DNA of 30,449 bases from an uncultured Porphyromonadaceae bacterium. GTDB taxonomy: Bacteria; Bacteroidota; Bacteroidia; Bacteroidales; Muribaculaceae. A model generated the notes under the pieces. That model did no database searches, was not told the DNA's origin, and was given only the letters and a program-made list of their open reading frames with translations. Within the stretch, counting starts at the first letter, position 1. Each line of letters starts with the position of its first letter. Where the stretch lies: contig UQGP01000031.1 in NCBI GenBank assembly GCA_900540625.1, positions 1 to 30,449 on the forward strand. The letters are read 5' to 3'. The position numbers and the translations under genes were made by a program. Of this stretch, positions 25,344 through 30,449 are shown piece after piece.

Positions 25344-25375
25344 CTTGTGTGGCTGAAAAAAAGTGTGTACCTTTG
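25344..25375 (+). promoter_or_regulatory. Promoter of tRNA-His
   Basis: CTTG (25344-25347, one mismatch from TTTG), 20 nt, then TACCTTTG (25368-25375), a full TAnnTTTG match. The predicted start near 25382 is 13 nt before the tRNA. Confidence 0.65.
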
Positions 25376-25394
25376 CGGTGCTTTTGCAAGACAT

Positions 25395-25469
<75 letters not shown>

Positions 25470-25474
25470 CAAGA

Positions 25475-25506
25475 CAAGACGCCGGTAGACTTCTGCCGGC
25501 GTCTTG
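25475..25506 (+). terminator. Stem-loop after tRNA-His
   Basis: CAAGACGCCGG (25475-25485) pairs perfectly with CCGGCGTCTTG (25496-25506), loop 10 nt, starting 5 nt after the tRNA. A weak T-containing tail follows. It likely ends the tRNA transcript or forms a processing signal; the next gene starts 46 nt downstream. Confidence 0.65.
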
Positions 25507-25552
25507 TGCTATTAAATACACGTCCCACCTCCTCGTCGTTTTTATAATAATC

Positions 25553-26359
25553 ATGGCTTACGATACAGCAATGTCCGAGTCGACAGACAGACACCAATTG
25601 CGCGAGAGGCTTGACCGAGCCTTAGCGCGTATAAATGTGCCCTCCTTTGCCGATGCCGATCCCGTGCAATTTCCACGCTCCTTTACCGATAAATGTGATA
25701 TAGAGATTTCTGCGCTGCTATGCGCCACAATAGCTTGGGGAAATCGCAAGATGATTGTACGCAACTGCCAACGTTTGCTCGAGATTATGGACAATGCCCC
25801 TTATGACTACGTAAGGTCGCAGTCCTACGAAGACCTTGACGACACTATCAATATCCACCGGACATTTTTCGGACGAAATCTCAAGTACTACTTGCGAGGT
25901 CTGCATTTGCTCTACTCGCGTTACGGTAGCCTTGAAGCACTTGCCGCATCTTCCGGGGCTGATTCCTCTGAGATACCTGCATGGGCCTTGGCAGAAGCCG
26001 TGGCATCGACTTTGGCCGAGGCAAATGAAGGCCGTAAGGATACGCGTTGCATTTCGGTAAGTGCAACGACACCGCTTAAGCGTTTCAATATGGCTCTTCG
26101 GTGGTTGGTACGTGACGATGGAATTGTAGATATCGGGCTATGGAAGGTGCTTAAACCTTCGCAACTATATATACCGTTGGATGTGCATGTGGCGGACGTT
26201 TCGCGTAGCCTCGGGCTGCTTCAAAGACGCTCCAACGATAGACGCGCCGTGCTCGACCTGACTGCCGAGTTGCGTCATTGGCGTCCCGACGACCCCGTGG
26301 CATACGATTTCGCTCTCTTCGGTATCGGAATGGAACAATCTCAAAACCGGCAGCAATAA
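25553..26359 (+). CDS. TIGR02757 / DUF2400 family protein
   Basis: 268-aa cytoplasmic protein of the conserved TIGR02757 family. Recognisable segments are DKCDIEISALLCATIAWGNRKMI, typical of the family's N-terminal part (quoted in part only), PLKRFNMALRWLVRDDGIVDIGLW, and the near C-terminal YIPLDVHVADVSRSLGLL with PVAYDFALFGIG. These segments (W-x-R-K helix-hairpin-like region and a DxH-type P-L-D-x-H) recall HhH-GPD base-excision glycosylases, but no catalytic activity is established for the family. I start at ATG 25553 (MAYDTAMSES); the frame is open upstream through the tRNA, which cannot be coding. It is convergent with rubrerythrin. Confidence 0.82.
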   Translation: MAYDTAMSESTDRHQLRERLDRALARINVPSFADADPVQFPRSFTDKCDIEISALLCATIAWGNRKMIVRNCQRLLEIMDNAPYDYVRSQSYEDLDDTINIHRTFFGRNLKYYLRGLHLLYSRYGSLEALAASSGADSSEIPAWALAEAVASTLAEANEGRKDTRCISVSATTPLKRFNMALRWLVRDDGIVDIGLWKVLKPSQLYIPLDVHVADVSRSLGLLQRRSNDRRAVLDLTAELRHWRPDDPVAYDFALFGIGMEQSQNRQQ

Positions 26360-26491
26360 TTAGCCCCCGATGCGTTAGGTTATAATCATATTGGCGCACA
26401 ACCGGATGAGGTCGCCAAGACTATCTCGCAGCGTTCTGTAAAGCGTGATATATTTACCTCAAAAGTATTAGCTCGTTACGAGAAAAACAAA

Positions 26492-26517
26492 CCGGGAACT
26501 TCGGCTGAAGTCCCCGG
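26492..26517 (-). terminator. Intrinsic terminator after rubrerythrin
   Basis: CCGGGAACTTC (26492-26502) pairs with GAAGTCCCCGG (26507-26517) with one mismatch and a 4-nt loop; on the minus strand it is followed by TTTGTTTTT. It lies ~55 nt past the rubrerythrin stop, between two convergent genes. Confidence 0.8.
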
Positions 26518-26571
26518 GCGTGTATCGGTATAGACTAAGATAAAGGTTCGGGAAATGTGTGTTATAGAAGA

Positions 26572-27114
26572 TCAATAGTTATCGGCGCGAAGCTCGAAGA
26601 AACTTTGCGGGTGGGCGCACACCGGACATGCGGCAGGCGCTTTGGATCCGATGACGATGTGTCCGCAGTTGCGGCACACCCATACGCGGTCGCCGTCACG
26701 CGAGAAAACGATCCCTTCCTCGATATTTTGCAGTAATCGACGATAGCGCTCCTCGTGATGACGTTCGATGGCAGCCACTGCACGAAACTTCTTGGCTATA
26801 GCGGAGAAGCCTTCCTCCTCGGCCTCTATGGCCATACGTTCGTACATATCGGTCCATTCGTAGTTTTCGCCCTCGGCGGCATCGCGCAGGTTGGCCATAG
26901 TATCGGGCACTTCTCCGCCGTGCAGCAACTTAAACCATAGTTTGGCGTGTTCCTTCTCGTTGTTAGCTGTTTCCTCAAATATCGCTGCAATCTGCTCGTA
27001 GCCGTCTTTGCGCGCCTTTGAGGCGTAGTATGAATACTTGTTGCGTGCCTGGGACTCGCCTGCGAAGGCATCCATCAGGTTCTTTTCGGTCTTGGTTCCT
27101 TTAAGATCTTTCAT
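26572..27114 (-). CDS. rbr: Rubrerythrin (NADH-dependent peroxidase component)
   Basis: Di-iron protein that reduces hydrogen peroxide to water in anaerobes. The N-terminal four-helix bundle has candidate iron ligands E20, E53, H56, E86, E117 and E121; in the EWTDMY segment an Asp (D89) stands where Desulfovibrio rubrerythrin has Glu97. The C-terminal rubredoxin domain has C147, C150, C163 and C166 (CRNCG and CPVCAHP). At 180 aa it is a standard, not a reverse, rubrerythrin. It lies 45 bp downstream of perR with no promoter visible between, so the two are probably one peroxide-stress operon controlled from the PerR box in front of perR. Confidence 0.95.
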   Translation of the reverse strand: MKDLKGTKTEKNLMDAFAGESQARNKYSYYASKARKDGYEQIAAIFEETANNEKEHAKLWFKLLHGGEVPDTMANLRDAAEGENYEWTDMYERMAIEAEEEGFSAIAKKFRAVAAIERHHEERYRRLLQNIEEGIVFSRDGDRVWVCRNCGHIVIGSKAPAACPVCAHPQSFFELRADNY

Positions 27115-27159
27115 ATTTGCGTAATCTATTGTGTTTCTGTATAAGAGGTTGTGTATGTG

Positions 27160-27579
27160 TCAGTTCTGACTATTGGCGTAGCACTCCGGGCATAACCCTG
27201 TGAACACCAGCACCGTGTGCTCGATATCGAAGCCTTCGGGACGACTGATGGCGTCCAAGTCAAAGGGGATGTCGTATACCCTTTGGCACTGACGACATTG
27301 GAAATGTGCGTGCGGTTTATGGAAAAAATCGTAACGACATTCGCTGCTGTCTCCGGCTACTGTCTCTATAACGCCTTTGTCTACAAAAAGTTTGACCGTA
27401 TTGTATACCGTCGAGCGCGACAGCGTGGGTTGCATGGCGTGTACATCCTCGTATATACGATCGGCAGACGGATGGCATGTCGTTCCCGTAAGATATGCCA
27501 AAACCGAGAGACGCTGCACAGACGGGCGTATACCAGCTTTGGTTAGGATGTCGATGAGTTGTTCGGTGGAAAGTTGCAT
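27160..27579 (-). CDS. perR: PerR-type peroxide-responsive repressor (Fur family)
   Basis: 139-aa Fur-family repressor: winged helix (STVYNTVKLFVDKGVIETV recognition region) plus a metal-binding dimerisation domain. Regulatory-site residues H36, D84, H90, H92 and D103 match Bacillus PerR H37, D85, H91, H93 and D104 with a uniform offset of one; the Asp at 103 is the PerR rather than Fur type. Structural zinc cysteines are C95, C98 (CRQC) and C130, C133 (CPEC). In known PerR, Fe-bound protein is oxidised at two of these His by peroxide and leaves DNA. It sits upstream of rubrerythrin and behind a PerR-box-like site, supporting autoregulation. Confidence 0.92.
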   Translation of the reverse strand: MQLSTEQLIDILTKAGIRPSVQRLSVLAYLTGTTCHPSADRIYEDVHAMQPTLSRSTVYNTVKLFVDKGVIETVAGDSSECRYDFFHKPHAHFQCRQCQRVYDIPFDLDAISRPEGFDIEHTVLVFTGLCPECYANSQN

Positions 27580-27590
27580 ATATTCTATTT

Positions 27591-27605
27591 TTAGAATTAT
27601 TCCAA
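27591..27605. promoter_or_regulatory. PerR-box-like operator
   Basis: TTAGAATTATTCCAA is a 7-1-7 inverted repeat with one mismatch (TTAGAAT / ATTCCAA), close to the PerR box TTATAATnATTATAA. It ends 11 nt before the perR ATG and lies just downstream of the predicted transcription start, where bound repressor would block elongation. Confidence 0.7.
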
Positions 27606-27619
27606 ATCTTTATTCGGTG

Positions 27620-27651
27620 CAAAATTATACATTTCTCGCTAAACGACCAAA
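27620..27651 (-). promoter_or_regulatory. Perfect promoter of perR-rbr
   Basis: Minus-strand TTTG (27651-27648), 20 nt, TAATTTTG (27627-27620). Predicted start near 27613, giving a ~35-nt leader that contains the PerR-box-like site. Confidence 0.75.
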
Positions 27652-27670
27652 CAATTCTCAGAAAAAAACA

Positions 27671-27719
27671 AAAAAAGATTGCGCAATCCCCGGAGAGGGA
27701 AGATTGCGCAATCTTTTTT
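27671..27719. terminator. Bidirectional 18-bp terminator
   Basis: 18 perfect pairs (27671-27688 with 27702-27719), six A on the left arm and six T on the right, loop CCCGGAGAGGGAA. Works as intrinsic terminator on both strands; it ends the MFS gene on the minus strand. Each arm contains the self-complementary GATTGCGCAATC, so a cruciform or two small hairpins could form instead. Confidence 0.88.
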
Positions 27720-27764
27720 GTACTCTTGAAGCACATGGAGCGTGTCAAGCTCCGTGCGTAATTA

Positions 27765-29573
27765 TCAGGCCTTGGTAGAGCTATTGCTGCCGTAAGTTTC
27801 CTTGACGTTCCAGACGGCAAGCGAGCCCAGGAGCAGCAGTATACCCGAGCTGACGAGCATCAGTACTGTATTGGGAGTGCCTGTCTCGGTGGGGGCAAAA
27901 CATCCGAGCAACATTCCGCCGAAAATGGCTGCAACAATTTGCGGGATGCATATCGTGCAGTTGAAAAGTCCCAAGTATGTACCGATGTGGTCGCCTCCGA
28001 GGGCATTGGTCAGTATCGTGAAAGGCATAGCCAGCATTGCAGCCCAAGCGCAGCCCATAAGTGCGTAGCTTACGCCAAGTAAGTACTGGTCGGTGACAAA
28101 GAATACCGAGATAAAACCTATGGCGCCTATCAGCAAGCTAAGCGAGTAGCCCAGACGTCGGTTGCGGAACTGAGAGAGTACTGCGGCCCACAGAAGCGCT
28201 GCGATGGCCTGTATCGCCAGGAGTACGCCGTTCCAGTCGCCGGCGTCTTGGTACTCCTTAGAGGCGGCGTTGAGTACGGTAGACTCCACAGTGCTTATGG
28301 CCGAACCGTCATAAGGGATATCCTCGGTCTGTTCGGCTACGTACTTGTGTGTGGTTTTGTCAAAATTATATATGTGCGCCAGTTGCAGGTGGTCTCCGGC
28401 TTTGACTTGCGACAATGCCGAGAATGTAGTGGCTGCCTGATTGACCGGGACATCAATTCCGTCCACGTTTATGGTTTCGCCGGCTTTGGCGACGCATCCG
28501 TCATGCGGTGCAACCTTTGCAACACCTGCGACGTATACGACATTGCCTTTAGCGATAATAGTGTCGCCGGAAGCGTTGACGACTGTGGTGGGGGCTATTT
28601 GTTTCCCGTCCACGGTGATACCTCCGAGAGATAGCTTACCGTCTGCAACAACGGGGTTGTCTTGGGCGAGGACATACTTCTCGGTATAAGCCTTGCCATT
28701 GATGGAAATGCCGTCAACTTTGATGACCGAAGGGGCGTGGAACACGTGGTTGGCGATAGCATCAGTCGAGTATGACCACATAAACAAGAAGGCTGCCCAG
28801 CAGAAGAACTGCACAAGGCCTACGGTCCAGAACACTTTGGGCGCACGAGCCAGCAGGCGGAACATTCCCGGGCCTTTTTTCTTGTCGGCCTGTGCTTTTG
28901 CCGGGTCTATGCCATGGTAAGCCGCGTACTGGGCCGGTGGCATCTCCTTTATTTTGGCAAAAGTATATACCACGCAAAGCAACAGCACTGCCGCGCCGAT
29001 ATAGAAGGACCAGGTGACAGTAGCCGGCACTTCGCCGTCGGCAGCGGTGTTGGACATAAACATCGCCAGTACGATGGGGCATACATAGCCCACGACACTG
29101 CCCGCGTTGCACAAGAAAGACTGTATCGAATAAGCCAGACCTTTTTGTCTCTCATTGACAAAATCGCCGACGAGCATCTTGAAAGGTTGCATAGCCATAT
29201 TGATGGATGTATCCAGGAACATCAGCATCACCAGTCCGAAAATTATGGCAGTGCTTACCGAAAGGCCCAAAGAACCGGCATTGGGCAAGAAGCACATCAC
29301 AATGATTGCGGCGGCGGCTCCGATGAGCAGATAGGGTAGGCGACGACCCAAGCGATTCCAAGTGCGGTCGCTGGCGCTACCAACGATAGGTTGAACGATA
29401 AGCCCCATTAGAGGCGGTAAAATCCAAAAATAACTTAGGTCATGCGGATCGGCGCCTATGGTCGAGAAGATTCGACTGACCTGCGCACTCTGAAGCGCGT
29501 AGGCAATCTGTACGCCGAAAAATCCGAAACTAAGATTCCATAGCTTCCAGAATCCTAAATCAGGTTTGTTCAT
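27765..29573 (-). CDS. SLC45-like MFS sugar transporter with a large periplasmic insert
   Basis: 602-aa major facilitator with 12 predicted helices in two bundles. N-terminal half: FWKLWNLSFGFFGVQIAYAL, ALQSAQVSRIF, DRTWNRLGRRLPYLLIG (MFS D-R-x-G-R-R-P motif between TM2 and TM3) and D121 in FLDTSINMAMQPF, as in SLC45/sucrose transporter-type proteins. Substrates in this family are sucrose, maltose and related glucosides; the substrate here is unknown. Typical members have ~450 aa; here residues ~281-445 form an added, beta-rich, Gly/Asp/Val-rich domain between TM7 and TM8 (periplasmic side), with VDGxxxxxxK-like units. It is preceded by a ~220-nt leader and ends at a strong terminator. Confidence 0.85.
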   Translation of the reverse strand: MNKPDLGFWKLWNLSFGFFGVQIAYALQSAQVSRIFSTIGADPHDLSYFWILPPLMGLIVQPIVGSASDRTWNRLGRRLPYLLIGAAAAIIVMCFLPNAGSLGLSVSTAIIFGLVMLMFLDTSINMAMQPFKMLVGDFVNERQKGLAYSIQSFLCNAGSVVGYVCPIVLAMFMSNTAADGEVPATVTWSFYIGAAVLLLCVVYTFAKIKEMPPAQYAAYHGIDPAKAQADKKKGPGMFRLLARAPKVFWTVGLVQFFCWAAFLFMWSYSTDAIANHVFHAPSVIKVDGISINGKAYTEKYVLAQDNPVVADGKLSLGGITVDGKQIAPTTVVNASGDTIIAKGNVVYVAGVAKVAPHDGCVAKAGETINVDGIDVPVNQAATTFSALSQVKAGDHLQLAHIYNFDKTTHKYVAEQTEDIPYDGSAISTVESTVLNAASKEYQDAGDWNGVLLAIQAIAALLWAAVLSQFRNRRLGYSLSLLIGAIGFISVFFVTDQYLLGVSYALMGCAWAAMLAMPFTILTNALGGDHIGTYLGLFNCTICIPQIVAAIFGGMLLGCFAPTETGTPNTVLMLVSSGILLLLGSLAVWNVKETYGSNSSTKA

Positions 29574-29793
29574 AGCAGGTAATATGTAGTTGTTTTAGAT
29601 TATGTTTTTTCACTCGGGCCTAAAGAGGCTGAACTGCACGGATGAAAGCATCAAATGTGTGAGTTCTGCATCCAGGCAACGTCATCGTCGCTGCAATGTG
29701 CCGTTGTGGCAAATAATAATGATACAATCTCAAAAAATCGGTAGGCAGACACAAGTGCCGTCCTACGTGTAAAGCCTAAGGCTTTTCGGCTGA
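29574..29793 (-). other. Long leader of the MFS transporter gene
   Basis: No gene is supported between 29574 and the promoter at 29794. The predicted leader is ~215 nt. It holds a small AAAGCC-TTA-GGCTTT hairpin near its 5' end and no recognised riboswitch. Confidence 0.45.
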
Positions 29794-29801
29794 CAAAGTT
29801 A
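29794..29801 (-). promoter_or_regulatory. Candidate -7 element of the MFS gene
   Basis: Minus-strand TAACTTTG (TAnnTTTG). A TTTG at 29817-29814 is only 12 nt away, too close for a standard -33 element, so an activator may be needed. Confidence 0.45.
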
Positions 29802-29854
29802 ACTATTTTTTGCCAAATGCGAGTGCTTTAATAAAGAAAAAAACGCGGTAAAAT

Positions 29855-29886
29855 TTTCGCCATACCCCGGGAAAATAGTAATTTTG
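29855..29886 (+). promoter_or_regulatory. Promoter of the small HTH gene
   Basis: TTTC (29855-29858, one mismatch), 20 nt, TAATTTTG (29879-29886). Predicted start near 29893, divergent from the MFS promoter. Confidence 0.55.
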
Positions 29887-29976
29887 TATGGTCTGTGGAG
29901 ATATGCCACAACGCACACTCCATGACGATGTTATATGTTATCAGAATTATACTATAAACGACAAAGGACAAGACCT

Positions 29977-30102
29977 ATGTCTGCCGGTCACCACTGCCGT
30001 ATCGAAATCGGCCGCATGAACGTAACCCTCGACACTGTCGCCAAAATCTGCGAGGCCCTCGGCCTGCGCCTTGAGGCGGTCTCGGCTTCCGAAACGAAGT
30101 AA
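29977..30102 (+). CDS. Truncated XRE-type HTH protein (C-terminal half of the HTH domain)
   Basis: 41-aa product MSAGHHCRIEIGRMNVTLDT... ends VAKICEALGLRLEAVSASETK. The segment CRIEIGRMNVTLDTVAKICEALGLRLEAV matches the end of helix 3 to helix 5 of XRE/Cro-type repressors (family form S-R-I-E-x-G-r-x-N-x-T-l-d-T-l-x-k-I-x-x-A-L-g). Helices 1 and 2, including the start of the HTH, are missing. AAAGGA at 29963-29968 lies 8 nt before the ATG, and the gene has its own promoter and terminator, so it may be expressed. A longer start at ATG 29935 adds 14 residues. It could be a decayed antitoxin gene or a small dimerisation-competent fragment; which is not known. Confidence 0.55.
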   Translation: MSAGHHCRIEIGRMNVTLDTVAKICEALGLRLEAVSASETK

Positions 30103-30109
30103 GGCAAAA

Positions 30110-30140
30110 GCGACCGCGTTGTGTGTCTCATGGCGCGGTC
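30110..30140. terminator. Bidirectional terminator between convergent small genes
   Basis: GCGACCGCG (30110-30118) pairs perfectly with CGCGGTCGC (30132-30140); GTTTGTTCTT follows on the plus strand and TTTTGCC on the minus strand. It lies between the HTH gene and the 65-aa gene. Confidence 0.75.
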
Positions 30141-30169
30141 GCGTTTGTTCTTCATGATGCTCGCAGTCG

Positions 30170-30367
30170 TTAATCTTCGGACAAGTCCTGCAGCACGTCC
30201 AGTCCCTCGAGGTCGTGCGTCCACCGCAGCGTGTCGTCTTTTGCAAGGATGTACTGCGGAAGCCCGATAAAATATTCCTCGTCATCGTTGAGTATCGGTT
30301 CGTAAACATCGAAGCCGTTCCACCGACCGACATACTGAGCATCGTCGTAGATGCTTTCCTGCGCCAT
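30170..30367 (-). CDS. Small acidic protein of unknown function (65 aa)
   Basis: I do not recognise a named family. The product is acidic, soluble and has no signal peptide; central YVGRWNGFDVYEPILNDDEE and YFIGLPQYILAKDDTLRW segments look like short beta strands and the C-terminal HDLEGLDVLQDLSED is helical. The ATG at 30367 lies 3 nt after the TGA of the partial gene at the window edge (TGAAAGATG), so it is coupled to it. A two-gene unit of a larger protein and a tiny acidic partner, next to an HTH fragment, recalls toxin-antitoxin loci, but this is only a suggestion. Confidence 0.6.
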   Translation of the reverse strand: MAQESIYDDAQYVGRWNGFDVYEPILNDDEEYFIGLPQYILAKDDTLRWTHDLEGLDVLQDLSED

Positions 30368-30370
30368 CTT

Positions 30371-30449
30371 TCACGCCTTTGTCGAAGTTTCCTTCAGGGC
30401 AACCGCATCAAAAAAACGAGGAAGATTAACGACCTTGGAATTACCAGGG
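30371..30449 (-). CDS. 3' end of a gene cut by the window edge
   Basis: Only the last 25 codons and the TGA are inside. The end of the protein reads GNSKVVNLPRFFDAVAL then KETSTKA-stop. The first part lies in the 53-bp terminal repeat and is found in the same frame at the left window end, where the continuation differs (ADRGGD...). The family cannot be recognised from this fragment. It is read into the 65-aa gene with a 3-nt gap. Confidence 0.55.
   Translation of the reverse strand, partial: PGNSKVVNLPRFFDAVALKETSTKA
30395..30447 (-). repeat. Right copy of 53-bp terminal inverted repeat
   Basis: Exact reverse complement of 1-53. Homology ends at 30394, seven codons plus stop before the end of the partial reading frame. 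Two further bases lie outside the match at the window edge, which may simply be where the left end was cut. Confidence 0.93.

Noticed and set aside
24953..25394. CRISPR-like short repeats in the tig-tRNA spacer
   Set aside because: Only two copies of a 9-nt A/T-rich word are present; no regular repeat-spacer pattern.
29947..30342. 131-aa minus-strand frame covering the HTH gene and the 65-aa gene
   Set aside because: Cys/Arg/His-rich composition of a shadow frame; it crosses a bidirectional terminator and conflicts with two better supported genes.

Overview
The window looks like a piece of a Bacteroidales chromosome, probably a gut Muribaculaceae-like organism. This is inferred from three things: gene content (DUF4293 protein, TIGR02757 protein, AddB-like iron-sulfur nuclease, long LptF/LptG permease, bifunctional RibBA), several copies of the Bacteroidetes promoter pattern (TTTG about 20 nt before TAnnTTTG), and the general lack of strong Shine-Dalgarno sequences. 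No database search was possible, so the taxon is a judgement from pattern recognition. Most genes are housekeeping or envelope genes; there is no transposase, phage module or CRISPR array.

Layout. Positions 1-3850 (+): an Omp85/D15-type outer-membrane barrel protein, an EptA-like phosphoethanolamine transferase and the rRNA methyltransferase RlmH. Positions 3964-11184 (-): a tight gene set read mlaE, mlaF, holB, addB-like nuclease, hemW, with a 4-nt overlap, a 5-nt gap and a 0-nt junction, and a promoter upstream of mlaE. Positions 11441-23290 (-): a uracil/hypoxanthine-type DNA glycosylase, a TPR protein, glnS, ribBA behind lptF, a DUF4293 membrane protein, a large TPR protein, a two-TM membrane protein and efp. 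Positions 23585-26359 (+): trigger factor, tRNA-His(GTG) and a TIGR02757 protein. Positions 26572-29573 (-): rubrerythrin behind perR, and an SLC45-like sugar transporter. Positions 29935-30449: a small HTH remnant gene (+) converging on a 65-aa gene and the 3' end of another gene (-).

Regulation readable from the sequence: perR has a near-perfect promoter followed by a PerR-box-like 7-1-7 inverted repeat just before its start codon, suggesting autoregulated expression of perR-rbr. Trigger factor has two overlapping promoters that share one TTTG element. The two-TM protein has a perfect promoter placed so close to its ATG that its mRNA should be leaderless or nearly so. Several hairpin terminators, some bidirectional, separate the units.

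The most unusual features are a perfect 53-bp inverted repeat at the two ends of the window, coding in the same frame at both ends but followed by different sequence; an approximately 160-residue repeat-like insert in the periplasmic TM7-TM8 loop of the sugar transporter; a composite stem-loop in the 3' UTR of the DUF4293 gene; and the truncated HTH gene with its own promoter and terminator. I saw no clear complete new defence or mobile system. The best place for something undescribed is the pair of window ends.
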